Assembly (NCBI GenBank): GCA_015075725.1 | Contig: JABTTV010000001.1 | Location: 4,517,223 to 4,581,222, forward strand | Direction: 5' to 3' | DNA from: Anaerolineales bacterium | GTDB taxonomy: Bacteria; Chloroflexota; Anaerolineae; Anaerolineales; Villigracilaceae | Length of the DNA: 64,000 nt | In this document: one piece after another, positions 31,959 through 40,734 of the stretch | Numbering within the stretch: position 1 is the stretch's first letter | Layout: each line of letters starts with the position of its first letter | Program-made: the position numbers and the translations under genes | Notes under the pieces: model-generated | Told to the model about the DNA's origin: nothing | What the model saw: only the letters and a program-made list of their open reading frames with translations | The model's database searches: none

Positions 31959-34022
31959 TCATCTGAGAATGAATTTGTCCTGGTTTTCATCATAGGCAAG
32001 GATCAACACCCTGCCTTTTTCAAAACTCACATCACCGGAAAATAACCGCCGATAATCGCTCAGATCATCCTTCAGCCATATCTCCACATGATGCGTTCCC
32101 GGTTCGATCTCCAAAAATTCCAGCGCAGAGATGCGCCCATTGCCGCTGATGCCGGAAGGCTCATAGGTATCGTCCAAGATCGTATTTCCATCCACCATCA
32201 CCCGCACACTGATGGGAAAATGAACGCCGCCGAAAATTTTCACGGGGTCTGCGCCTTCCGGCAGAGTTACGCCTTCGGGAATTGCCGCAGCCTCGATCCG
32301 ACCTCTGGCGTCGACCGCGATCCGCAGCGCACTTCCATCCGCCGCTTTCATCCCTGCCCGAGCATCGAGGGGCAGTGCCAGCGCAAACAGACCAAGCAAC
32401 AACACAGTCCCGACAAGTCCGCCCACAAGGGAGGGAATTAACTTATTCCGTTCCTTCACCGGGGGCAGGGCCGACTCTCCGTTCCCGTTTTGCGACCCGT
32501 TATTATGAAATTCGGTCAAAAAGGTTTCCACCGCCCCCACATCGCCAGGAGTCGTCTCGAGCCAATGCAAACCCCTGGTCGTCAATGCGGGGCGCAAATG
32601 CAGGCGATTAAGAATCCAATGCGCATCCTCCCGGTTTGGAGAGTCGTCGTAAGGCTGTGAGAGGATGACAACGCTGCGCGCGCCCTCCTGCTGAAGCGAT
32701 TTGATCCATTCGATATTGACCGCACCCGCAGACGGCAACACCGCCGTGACTACGCGCGCCGCCTCCCCCTCCCCCCAACTTGACACTGCGACATGATCGT
32801 GGTCCTTCCCGATATTGAGCCGGGCAGGCAACCCGCCCAGCGCTTCATCGCGTTGACTCGCAAACAACACCGTGACGGGATTCCCCGCCTGCCGTTCTCG
32901 ATGCAAGGCTCCACGCACCGCGCCGAAAGTCTGTTCGCTGTTATAACCACCCTGCAAGTCTATCGCATCCGTCGGGCAAGCCCCCGCGCAGATGCCGCAC
33001 CCCGTACATTGCGCGGTGTTTATGACGGCTAGTTTGTTATAGATCGTCTCATCGTTCCGCGGAACCATGCGGATGGCATCGTACGGACATTCGGCATAAC
33101 AAATATTGCATCCTGTGCATTTCGGGTCATTGACCACCGCGGGACCCAGATCTTTTCCGCGCGCCAGCCAGGGCAGGAGGAATAAACTCCCGCCAAGCAG
33201 GACTGCCAGCCCCCAAAAGATCAAATTGCCCCATTGATCGATCAACGGAAGGAATCCGAGGTAATAGGCATCCATTGGCACTGACTCGACAAGCTTCGAA
33301 AGGTCCGCTTCTGCAAACATTTCCACAGGCTTGATGAGGGAAAGGATCACCAACCCCACGACCGCCTGAACACTCACCCAGCGGGGCGACCACCAGCGGG
33401 CGCGTGAAAGCTTCAGACCGTGAATATAAATACCCAGAAAACCGATCAACGGCAGGAAGACATGCAGGAAGATGATGATGACGAAATTCGAGAACGTGCG
33501 CGATTCGATATCCGCCGCGACGTAGGTCAGGCCTGAAGTGCCGCCAAGCGTTTGCATCATGTATTCGGTCATCCACTGTGCACGTTGATCCCAGACAAGC
33601 CAGTAACCGAACGTCCCCGTCAACCACGTCCCTGCCAGCATGATCCAGCCGCTCGTCCATGCCAGCCAGCGCTGACCCCAGTATTTATCGCTGAACAGCA
33701 TCTTCAGAAGATGAAGGACGATGAGCAAGATCATCGCATCGCTGGCATAACGATGAACACTGCGCATGAGCGAGCCAAACCAGGTCGAATCGATCTTTAC
33801 GACGGTGGCATGGGCGACATCCAGTCCCGGACGATAGAGTACTGTCAGATATACTCCTGTGGCGATCAGCACCAGGAGCATGAAGATGGTCAAGGTGCCG
33901 AGATGATAGAGGGGGTTGAAATCCGATTTGGCGAATCGGTTGATCGTTCCTTCGAGTTTTGTCCACAATTTTTCAAGAGAACGGAGGATTTTACGGTCTG
34001 CATAAGGGTTCGGAAGTGTCAT
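31959..34022 (-). CDS. Cytochrome b (b6-type) fused to 2x[4Fe-4S] ferredoxin and a MvhD-like segment
   Basis: The 687-residue protein starts with a cytochrome b6/bc-type N-terminal half: four heme His are seen in two helices, His90/His104 and His187/His201, each pair separated by 13 residues, as in diheme b. After a helix (~260-285) come two ferredoxin motifs at residues 302-312 (CTGCNICYAEC) and 339-349 (CTGCGICAGAC). Residues ~370-510 resemble the MvhD/HdrF type (VTVLFASQ ... SLQQEGARSVVILSQP) but the usual Cys are missing. A further membrane helix and a ~135-residue beta-like domain close the chain. It may shuttle electrons between quinol and a soluble carrier (inference). There is no Rieske gene nearby. 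The copper-ATPase gene precedes it in the same direction. Confidence 0.82.
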   Translation of the reverse strand: MTLPNPYADRKILRSLEKLWTKLEGTINRFAKSDFNPLYHLGTLTIFMLLVLIATGVYLTVLYRPGLDVAHATVVKIDSTWFGSLMRSVHRYASDAMILLIVLHLLKMLFSDKYWGQRWLAWTSGWIMLAGTWLTGTFGYWLVWDQRAQWMTEYMMQTLGGTSGLTYVAADIESRTFSNFVIIIFLHVFLPLIGFLGIYIHGLKLSRARWWSPRWVSVQAVVGLVILSLIKPVEMFAEADLSKLVESVPMDAYYLGFLPLIDQWGNLIFWGLAVLLGGSLFLLPWLARGKDLGPAVVNDPKCTGCNICYAECPYDAIRMVPRNDETIYNKLAVINTAQCTGCGICAGACPTDAIDLQGGYNSEQTFGAVRGALHRERQAGNPVTVLFASQRDEALGGLPARLNIGKDHDHVAVSSWGEGEAARVVTAVLPSAGAVNIEWIKSLQQEGARSVVILSQPYDDSPNREDAHWILNRLHLRPALTTRGLHWLETTPGDVGAVETFLTEFHNNGSQNGNGESALPPVKERNKLIPSLVGGLVGTVLLLGLFALALPLDARAGMKAADGSALRIAVDARGRIEAAAIPEGVTLPEGADPVKIFGGVHFPISVRVMVDGNTILDDTYEPSGISGNGRISALEFLEIEPGTHHVEIWLKDDLSDYRRLFSGDVSFEKGRVLILAYDENQDKFILR

Positions 34023-34064
34023 TAATTGAATTCCAGATTTGATGTTTGTATTGAGTTTGACCGG

Positions 34065-36482
34065 TCATGACATCGGCGGCTTTGTGCGAGCACCGCCTTG
34101 ATCGAGATTCGGGTCGTTTCCATCCAACAATGGATAATTGTTCATCTTCATCGCGTTGCTGGTGACGAATATGCTGCTCGCCACCATTGCAAACGCGGAA
34201 AAGACGGGCTGCAACAAGCCCGCCATCGCCAGCGCAACGCCCACCAGGTTATAGACCACCGCCCAACCGAGGTTTTGCCGCACGCGCTTCATCGACTCGC
34301 GGGAGAGATCGATCAACCATGGGACCATTTTCAGATCATCCCGCATCAAGACAATGTCCGCTGCGGTTCGAGCGACATCCGTGCCGTGGTTCATGGCAAG
34401 TCCCACGGTCGCTGCGGCAAGCGCGGGACCATCGTTGATCCCGTCGCCGACCATGGCGGCATTTTGCGAAAGCCGTCTCATCTTTTCGTCCGGCATCAGC
34501 GCGGCTTGCACGGGAACACCAAGCGTCCTTTGCCAGCGTTCGCCCGCGCTGGATTCGTCCCCGGTCAACACGCCAAGTTCCAGTCCGCGCGACTGCAATT
34601 GAGTCATAACTTCTTTCGCTTCCGCGCGGATTGTCTCTCCAAGCCCCACCACCCCGACGACCTGCCCATCCCACCCGGCATAGACGATGACCAAACCCGC
34701 TTCCCTCCACGCCTCAGCCTGCTTGCTCATTTCCTCAGGCATGGTCAACCCCTCGGCAGACATAAGACGAGCAGACCCGATGTAAATTGGAGACTGGAGG
34801 CTGGGGATCATAGACCGGTCATTGGCAATCGGTAATCGACCGACGACGCCCAGCGCGGGGAGGGATTTGAAGGATTCTAGTTTTATCAATTCGATCCCCT
34901 GTGATTTGGCATATTCCACAATCGCCTTCGCCAAGGGATGTTCCGATCCGTTCTCAACCGAAGCAACGATTTGCAGAAACTTTGCTGAATTTGAGAATAC
35001 ACCTTGAACTTTCATCGGCAATTGACTGAGTGTGCCGGTCTTATCAAAGAACACTTTTTCGACCTTTGCCAATCTTTCCAACGAGGCAGTGCTACGCAGG
35101 ATGGCGCCAGATTCAGCGGCGCGTTCGAGCGACAGCCAGAGCGTGAGCGGAGTTGCCAACCCGAGCGCGCATGGGCAGGCAATCAGCAAAACGGACAGCG
35201 CAACTAGCAGTCCCTGCTCGAAGCCAGAGATGGCATTCCAAATGAGGAAGGCAATTGCGGCAAGTGTAAGCGCGGCGGGGGTCATCCAAGCGGAAAGTTT
35301 ATCAACCAGGCGTTCGAGGGGGGAGCGTGCCCAGAGGGCTTCGTGTAAAAGCCTGCCGATTTGTCCCGCCATCGTGGATTCGCCGACAGCGGTTGCAATG
35401 ACTTCGAAACTGCCGTCGAGGTTGATCGTGCCAGCTTTGACGGAGTCGCCTTCGCGGTGTGTGGCAGGCCTGGGTTCACCGGTGAGGAGCGATTCGTCCA
35501 CATCCCCTTCTCCAGAGGCGATCAAACCGTCGACGGGGAACCGGGCTCCAGGGCGGACTCGGAGGCGCATACCTGGTTTTAGGTCAGATACGCTCACATC
35601 TTTATCCGCTTCGTTTGTGACGACAGTGGCTGTATCCGGAATCTGCTCCAGCAATTTCATCACCGCCTTGTTGCTGGATTTATGCGCCTGCATTTCGAGC
35701 CAGCGTCCAACCGAGACGAGGAAGATCAGCATGGTGACGGTATCGAAGTACAGTCCGCCCTGACCGACGATGAGATGATAAACCGACAAACCAAACGCCG
35801 AAAACGTGCCGATGGTGATGAGCGTGTGCAGGTTGGGCTGCCCGCGCAGGAGGGAAGCGAAGCCCGCGCGAAGAATCGGCAGACCCAGCAGAAGCAAAAC
35901 AGGAATGCTTGTCACCAACATCATCACCTGGAAGAAATCCACAAGCGGCTGGGACTCAGGCGTTGCCCAACCGAAAATTTCCCGCGCATAAATACCTGCG
36001 CCAACAATCATGTCGTGCAACACCATCACGCCGCCGATGAGCAGGCGCATGTAGAAAGACTCTTCCTCATCGTAGGGCTTTTCGTTTGGCAGGATGGCTT
36101 TGTAGCCAAGAGCCTTGATGCGCTTCTTAAGTAATTTGGGATTGGTGATCGAGGCGTCGTAGGTGAGGTTTGCCTGTTGTTGAATGAAATTTACGTCTGC
36201 CGAAGCAACCCCTTTTGTTCGTTTAAGTTGTTCACCCACGAGCCACGCGCAGGAGGAACACCACATCCCGCCGAGCGTGAGGGTGAGGTTTTCTACATCC
36301 GCTACGTTGGCAAGGACTGTTGGTTTGGCGGGAGATTCTTCGAGCAGAGCAGAGACTTCTTTGCAGGATGGGCAGCAAAAGACATCTCCCCTCTCATTCC
36401 TAAGAGGGTGTAGTGTTGTCAGCCCACACAAGGAACAAGTGGCGTGAGATTTAATTTTGGAAGCGCTGGTTGCTAAGGCCAT
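34065..36482 (-). CDS. Heavy-metal (copper-type) P1B-ATPase with N-terminal zinc-ribbon-like segment
   Basis: The 805-residue protein pumps copper (FixI/CcoI-like or CopA-like). A metal-binding Cys set lies at Cys16, Cys19, Cys36/37 and Cys40 (CSLCG ... CCPSC), then an HMA domain with GGMWCSSCAW (Cys75, Cys78). Eight membrane segments surround the core: transport motif CPC in LIACPCALGLATPLT, phosphorylation motif DKTGTLS, and MVGDGINDGPALAAA. GMWCSSCAW and the N-terminal Cys pair are features of FixI/CcoI, which supplies Cu to cytochrome oxidase. The cytochrome b fusion follows 42 bases downstream. A palindromic operator candidate lies about 50 bases before its ATG. Confidence 0.9.
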   Translation of the reverse strand: MALATSASKIKSHATCSLCGLTTLHPLRNERGDVFCCPSCKEVSALLEESPAKPTVLANVADVENLTLTLGGMWCSSCAWLVGEQLKRTKGVASADVNFIQQQANLTYDASITNPKLLKKRIKALGYKAILPNEKPYDEEESFYMRLLIGGVMVLHDMIVGAGIYAREIFGWATPESQPLVDFFQVMMLVTSIPVLLLLGLPILRAGFASLLRGQPNLHTLITIGTFSAFGLSVYHLIVGQGGLYFDTVTMLIFLVSVGRWLEMQAHKSSNKAVMKLLEQIPDTATVVTNEADKDVSVSDLKPGMRLRVRPGARFPVDGLIASGEGDVDESLLTGEPRPATHREGDSVKAGTINLDGSFEVIATAVGESTMAGQIGRLLHEALWARSPLERLVDKLSAWMTPAALTLAAIAFLIWNAISGFEQGLLVALSVLLIACPCALGLATPLTLWLSLERAAESGAILRSTASLERLAKVEKVFFDKTGTLSQLPMKVQGVFSNSAKFLQIVASVENGSEHPLAKAIVEYAKSQGIELIKLESFKSLPALGVVGRLPIANDRSMIPSLQSPIYIGSARLMSAEGLTMPEEMSKQAEAWREAGLVIVYAGWDGQVVGVVGLGETIRAEAKEVMTQLQSRGLELGVLTGDESSAGERWQRTLGVPVQAALMPDEKMRRLSQNAAMVGDGINDGPALAAATVGLAMNHGTDVARTAADIVLMRDDLKMVPWLIDLSRESMKRVRQNLGWAVVYNLVGVALAMAGLLQPVFSAFAMVASSIFVTSNAMKMNNYPLLDGNDPNLDQGGARTKPPMS

Positions 36483-36531
36483 TGTGAAAAAAATATCAAG
36501 TCAGATTATCAAGGAAAAACCAGATAAAAAC

Positions 36532-36547
36532 TGTGACTTTTGTTACG
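36532..36547 (-). promoter_or_regulatory. Palindromic operator candidate (copy a)
   Basis: The 16-mer TGTGACTTTTGTTACG, an imperfect TGTGAC-N4-GTTACG palindrome, lies 50-65 bases upstream of the P-ATPase ATG. Very similar 16-mers occur upstream of two other minus-strand operons (38372-38387 and 51905-51920), fitting a CRP/FNR-family site. Confidence 0.5.
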
Positions 36548-36630
36548 TTTTTCTGTTTAGTTTCGCTCATACAGTCCGCCGTCTGTGACGATGGCGGTTT
36601 ACCCTGCGAGTGATGTCATTGTGCGTGACT

Positions 36631-36672
36631 CAATCTTCAGTGTGCGCTTTGCGCTGCACAAACTGAAGATTG
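36631..36672. repeat. Long inverted repeat between methyltransferase and P-ATPase
   Basis: CAATCTTCAGT (36631-36641) and ACTGAAGATTG (36662-36672) are perfect inverted repeats, enclosing a further GCGC-TTT-GCGC palindrome. No T-run follows, so whether it terminates the upstream methyltransferase transcript is uncertain. Confidence 0.6.
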
Positions 36673-36678
36673 TGGTAC

Positions 36679-37590
36679 TTATTTTCTCGCAAACGTCAAA
36701 TACAACGGGAACGACCCCGTCGCGGTGAACGTCCCGTCTTCAATTGCGCGGACGATTCCTGCGCTGTCAATGGCGTGGTGAAACCAGTGACCATCCTCTT
36801 CCGTGCCGCCGCCCGCGACGACGGTTTCGACGTCCAGTTTCAGCCATTTTTCTTCGTTGTCAATCGTGTTGGCGGTCTTGGCGAGTTCGAGATAGTTGCG
36901 TTGTTTCTCGTGCTGATACGGTGGAAAGACGTGCATGACGCGGTCGTTGAGGCGCACGTCGTACACGTCCAATCCAGCCTGGGTTGCCAGCAACGGCACG
37001 CGCACGCCGACGGTGTCGTCGCCGCGACCGAGCGCCTTTTTGCCTTTCATGAACAGCAGGTTGATTCGATAATACTCGCGATACCATTCCTCATCGCGTT
37101 TGCCGAAGTGGATGCTGTCATAATTCGCTATCGCGGAGTTGGTGTATTCCGCCGCGAAGAAGACTCCGCCCGATTTAAGAACCCGCGTCATTTCCTTGAC
37201 GACGGCTTGCGCGTCGCGGACGTGAGTCAATACTGTCTGACAGAGAACCGCGTCAAAGGATTCGTTTTCGTATTTCAAGTTGTGCGCGTCGCCCTGCTCG
37301 AAGGTGAGGTTCGTCAGTCCGTTGCGAGAGGCGTAGGCGTGGGCGTCTTCGAGGGGCTTGGGTTCAAAGTCCACGCCCAGGATTTGCAGATCAGGTTGCA
37401 GGTCCGCAAGAAGAAGCGAAATGCCGCCGCTGCCACAGCCCACGTCGAGGACGCGTCCGCTTTGGGGTAAGTCCAGAAGCAGGAGGATGATCCGCTCGAA
37501 GTAGTCAAAATTCCAGAAAGTCTTCATCCGCAGGCGCAGGAAGGCGGAGTGGTCGTCGTCCGACCAGGGGTTGACGGTGGGCTGGCTCAT
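36679..37590 (-). CDS. SAM-dependent methyltransferase
   Basis: The 303-residue class I methyltransferase has motif I VLDVGCGSGGISLLLA (residues ~47-62), acidic motif II GVDFEPKPL, motif III-like FDAVLCQTVLTHV and the post-motif VLKSGGVFFAAEY. The C-terminal region of about 110 residues is a substrate domain of unknown specificity. It overlaps the upstream hydrolase gene by four bases (ATGA), so both are coupled. The methyl acceptor is not predictable. Confidence 0.85.
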   Translation of the reverse strand: MSQPTVNPWSDDDHSAFLRLRMKTFWNFDYFERIILLLLDLPQSGRVLDVGCGSGGISLLLADLQPDLQILGVDFEPKPLEDAHAYASRNGLTNLTFEQGDAHNLKYENESFDAVLCQTVLTHVRDAQAVVKEMTRVLKSGGVFFAAEYTNSAIANYDSIHFGKRDEEWYREYYRINLLFMKGKKALGRGDDTVGVRVPLLATQAGLDVYDVRLNDRVMHVFPPYQHEKQRNYLELAKTANTIDNEEKWLKLDVETVVAGGGTEEDGHWFHHAIDSAGIVRAIEDGTFTATGSFPLYLTFARK

Positions 37591-38303
37591 TTGTTTTCTT
37601 TTGCAATTTCAAGCAATACTTCCGCCAGTTCCTTCGGCATGGTGATCATCGCGTCGTGACCTGTCGGCAGACTGCGGAAATTCATCCCCAGCCCTGTGAG
37701 CTTCTTTTCTTCGGCGGCAATGTCTTCATCCGTCATACCTTCGGAGCAGCGGATGAACGTGGACGGGATGGATTTCGTCTTTGGGTTTTCGAGTGTGACG
37801 GGTGTGGTCAGTGTCTTCAACGGATGCGGAGTCAGTTTCGATTGCACCCGTTCCAACTCCGCGCCATTGATGCCGAACGTCCACTCCATAATGGGCGGAC
37901 AGCGCCACGCATTCCCACTTTCGGTCGCTTTCTTCTTGAAGAAGTCCCACGTCTCTCCGATTAGATCCGCCAGCGATTTTCCGTTTTCGGGAACAATGCC
38001 ATCGAGATTGACGATGTGCGCGACGCGTTCGGGGATTTTGTCCGTGACGACGTGAGCCATGAATCCGCCCGAACTGTGACCGACGAGAATCACATCGCGC
38101 AGGTTTTTGGATTCGCACAGGTTCACAATTTCTTGAACGTGCGTGTTCAGGTCAATGTCATCATTTAGCATATCGGCGCGTTCGGCGAGTCCAGCCAATG
38201 TCGGCGCGTGGACGTCGTGTCCCGCCGCTTTCAACAGCGCGGATAATTTCTCCCAGCACCAGCCGCCGTGCCACATGCCGTGAATGAGGATGAAGGTGGT
38301 CAT
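37587..38303 (-). CDS. Alpha/beta-hydrolase
   Basis: A 238-residue alpha/beta-hydrolase of the HNL/esterase type. The N-terminal FILIHGMWHGGWCWEKL is the oxyanion-loop region, VGHSSGGFMAHVV the nucleophile elbow (Ser in GHSSGG), and SLPTGHDAMITMPKELAEVL carries the catalytic His. The general plan is similar to plant hydroxynitrile-lyase/methylesterase-type enzymes. Start at 38303 follows GGAGAACC. It is the first gene of a two-gene unit with the methyltransferase. Confidence 0.87.
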   Translation of the reverse strand: MTTFILIHGMWHGGWCWEKLSALLKAAGHDVHAPTLAGLAERADMLNDDIDLNTHVQEIVNLCESKNLRDVILVGHSSGGFMAHVVTDKIPERVAHIVNLDGIVPENGKSLADLIGETWDFFKKKATESGNAWRCPPIMEWTFGINGAELERVQSKLTPHPLKTLTTPVTLENPKTKSIPSTFIRCSEGMTDEDIAAEEKKLTGLGMNFRSLPTGHDAMITMPKELAEVLLEIAKENK

Positions 38304-38371
38304 ATCGTTTGGTTCTCCTTTGGCGATTTTAGAGTTGAAGCGCAAGTGTATGTGCAGGGTGGAAATCAGCA

Positions 38372-38387
38372 AATGACTTTTGTTACA
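38372..38387 (-). promoter_or_regulatory. Palindromic operator candidate (copy b)
   Basis: AATGACTTTTGTTACA lies 69-84 bases before the hydrolase ATG and differs from copies a and c at only a few positions. The gap 38304-38488 otherwise holds nothing I can assign. Confidence 0.5.
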
Positions 38388-38488
38388 AATGGTAAATTCA
38401 AAAGCGGTTCATCGAATCATACATAAAGGTCGAATGTTATTTTCCCGTCGCTGTGATGAGGTCACAGATCAGATTAGGGTTAAGGTAG

Positions 38489-39283
38489 TCATTCATGCCC
38501 ACTCCAAATAAAAGCGTCAACGGTGGATACGGTTTGAAAATCCAGTTGTTGATAGATTGGAAAACCCGAGGGCGTGGCGAAAAGGACGGCTTCCTTGTAT
38601 CCCGCGCGGCGGGCGGACTCCATGGCAGCGAGGGTGAGGGCTTTACCAAGTTTTTTGCCGCGATGCTGGGGCAGGGTGGTGACGTGGTAAATCCCCGCAC
38701 CATGTTCGGCTTTCAACAAGGTCGAGATGGAGCAAGGCGCACCCTGCCAGCGCGCGAGAAAATGTTCAAACATGGGATCAGGTTCGGCGAGCGAGTTGGC
38801 AAGGATTTGTTGAAAATCCGTGCGGCTCGCTGCTGGTTCGTCAAAGCCTTCCATGAGGACGTTCAGCCAGTTGGCTTGCTCCTGTTGGGATTGGACGCGG
38901 ACGATCTCAACCTCTTGCAGGAGAGGCAGTTCGGGCAGGTTGTCAAGTCCGCGCGACATGCAAGGCATTCCTGTGAAATGTTCGAAGCGAACATTTTTCG
39001 AATTCAAATAATCGCCCAATCCAGGCGTGCCAGAGTCCGACCAAACCGCCCAGAAAAACGGGAGGTCCTTCGAGAGGAAGGTTTCGAGAATTGGATCAAT
39101 GACCTTGCTTAAATCTCCCGCGCGGATTTTTGTGCTGACAACGCCATTGAAACGGTACAAACTCCGACGCCCCGTCGTAAACCAGGCGACCTCATCGGTT
39201 TCGATGAAGTCGCCGTTCAGCAGGCGGGCAATGGCTTTGTAGTAGGTCAGGATATTGTCTTCAATTAATTGGATGTGATTCAT
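38489..39283 (-). CDS. GNAT-family N-acetyltransferase
   Basis: A 264-residue protein. The N-terminal half is a non-catalytic extension, and the C-terminal half (about residues 120-264) has the GNAT fold: HGAGIYHVTTLPQHRGKKLG contains the acetyl-CoA loop and helix (QHRGKKLGKAL), followed by ALFATPSGFPIYQQLDF, the usual GNAT beta-6 region. The substrate is unknown. It is transcribed separately from its neighbours; a hairpin repeat lies 60 bases upstream of its start. Confidence 0.8.
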   Translation of the reverse strand: MNHIQLIEDNILTYYKAIARLLNGDFIETDEVAWFTTGRRSLYRFNGVVSTKIRAGDLSKVIDPILETFLSKDLPFFWAVWSDSGTPGLGDYLNSKNVRFEHFTGMPCMSRGLDNLPELPLLQEVEIVRVQSQQEQANWLNVLMEGFDEPAASRTDFQQILANSLAEPDPMFEHFLARWQGAPCSISTLLKAEHGAGIYHVTTLPQHRGKKLGKALTLAAMESARRAGYKEAVLFATPSGFPIYQQLDFQTVSTVDAFIWSGHE

Positions 39284-39344
39284 ATAACCATCCTGTTAGG
39301 AGGGCGAGGAAGAGAGAATGATTCACAACATGGGGTTCAGGGTC

Positions 39345-39396
39345 GACGTTAGAGAGCGTCTCTTACGCGGAGGCGTAGCAGACGTTCTCTAACGTC
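39345..39396. repeat. 52-bp hairpin repeat (copy 1)
   Basis: Arms GACGTTAGAGAGCGTC and GACGTTCTCTAACGTC pair with one mismatch, around an inner TACGC-GGAG-GCGTA hairpin. A diverged copy lies at 45826-45878, and a half copy near 39812-39825. Confidence 0.8.
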
Positions 39397-39412
39397 AGGA
39401 TGATTTTCGGTT

Positions 39413-39784
39413 TTAGGTTTTGACATCCTTGCGGAACATGAACAGCAACACGGTGAAGATCGCGTTGATGATAAGCGGAGGTCCCGCCTGGGCGAAGTTC
39501 AACATGCCCGTAAAGAGTTGGTAGGCAAAAACTACGACATGTCCTGTCGTAAGCGCGAGGATGACGCGCGAGAGTTTGCCCAGCCCGTCCCCGCCGCGCG
39601 CCGCGAGGAATGCGGTGTACGCGAAGGTGAGGGTTAACTGTCCGTAAAGCATGTTTAAGGTTTTATCGGGCAGGGTATTGGAAAATACTTTTTCCGCGAC
39701 GCTCGGCAGGAAGATGAACAGGATGCCGAAGATGGTCAGGTAGGCGGTGATGAAGTATAGGGTGACTTGCAATCGTTTGCTCAT
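39413..39784 (-). CDS. Small membrane protein of unknown function
   Basis: A 123-residue protein with four hydrophobic segments (about 8-28, 44-62, 70-90, 98-116). No family is recognised. GGAGAATAA lies before the ATG at 39784. It follows the selenoprotein candidate in the same direction with a 58-bp gap, in which a fragment of the hairpin repeat is found. Confidence 0.7.
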   Translation of the reverse strand: MSKRLQVTLYFITAYLTIFGILFIFLPSVAEKVFSNTLPDKTLNMLYGQLTLTFAYTAFLAARGGDGLGKLSRVILALTTGHVVVFAYQLFTGMLNFAQAGPPLIINAIFTVLLFMFRKDVKT

Positions 39785-39842
39785 TTATTCTCCTTTTTTG
39801 TTCTCTGAGTATGGACGTTCTCTAACACCAAATAGATTCAAT

Positions 39843-40628
39843 CTACATCGGCTTGCGCGCGCGGAAACTGATTCCCTGCGTGCCGAAGTCCAGCGCGTCC
39901 GAAGGGTCGGGCGTGTCTATGTAACTGTTGTATTTGTGGACGATTTTGCCGTCTTCAAAACCAGCCGCGCTCACGGCGCGGAGCAACTCTGCATCCAGCA
40001 GAGCACCGGCAATTCAGCCAGTCCAGAGCGAGATGTCGTCCATTGCATCGGACGGCACTTCGCGCTCGACGAGGATATCGCCAACCTGCAATCGGCCGCC
40101 TGGCTTGAGGATGCGGAACCACTCGCGCAGGGTCGCGGTCTTGTCGAGGGTCAGGTTGAGGACGCCGTTGCTGATGACCACGTCCGCAAAGTTATCGGGG
40201 ATGGGAAGCGACTCGGCGAGTCCTTCGCGGAACTCGACGTGGGACGCGCCCATCGCTTCAGCCCCCGCCCGCGCCTTTTTCAACATCTCGTCGGTCATGT
40301 CCACGCCGATGACTTTGCCCGTTGTGCCGACCATTCGCGAGGCGATGAGGGAGTCGAAGCCCGCGCCCGAGCCAACGTCCACGACGATTTCTCCAGCATT
40401 GATCGCGCCGACAGAAAATGGATTCCCCGTCCCTGCGAAAGAGGCGATGTTCGCTTCGGGCAGGTCGGCGTAGAGGGCTTCGTCATAACCGAGCAGGTTC
40501 GCAAGGCGTCGCCCTGTGTGGAAGTGATAGCCCTTGTTCGGGTCGAGCGCGACGTTGGTGTATTCTTTTTTGATCTCCACCCTCAGTTCTTCGAGCGAAA
40601 TTTTTGGAAGGTTTTGATGGTGTGTCAT
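39843..40628 (-). CDS. ArsM-like SAM methyltransferase, probable selenoprotein (Sec205)
   Basis: The reading frame is 262 codons with one in-frame UGA at 40016-40014 (codon 205). Before it: SAM motif VVDVGSGAGFDSLIAS, acid residue in GKVIGVDMTDEM, and the ArsM-like VISNGVLNLTLDKTATLREW and ILKPGGRLQVGD. After it the same frame goes on for 56 codons with clear family sequence (IAGALLDAELLRAVSAAGF ... FRARKPM). The UGA occupies the position of the third conserved Cys of ArsM (family motif GCIAGAL; here WTG-U-IAGAL). The other two ArsM Cys are replaced by Thr67 (GTGNP) and Gly155 (ISNGV), so a substrate other than arsenite is possible. Start at 40628 has GGAG nearby. Selenocysteine insertion is inferred; the alternative is a nonsense mutation. 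Confidence 0.8.
39987..40016 (-). promoter_or_regulatory. UGA codon and candidate bacterial SECIS hairpin
   Basis: Sixteen bases after the UGA the mRNA has a five-base loop UGGAU, closed by a perfect 6-bp stem CUCUGC / GCAGAG (39987-40003). A 16-37 nt UGA-to-loop distance, a 3-14 nt loop and a G among its first two bases are the accepted rules for bacterial SECIS elements; all three are met. Confidence 0.7.
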
Positions 40629-40734
40629 TTTATCTCCTTTGGTAAAACAAAAAACGACGGAAAAGATTTTTTCGGGCAACCTCCTTTCCCTTGTTTTAGG
40701 GCACAACGTCGAACAGCCGCGCCCGACATTCACC

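Noticed and set aside
40014..40628. Reading the ArsM-like gene as a complete 204-residue protein ending at the UGA
   Set aside because: The same frame continues with 56 conserved family codons, so the natural stop is the TAG at 39845-39843.
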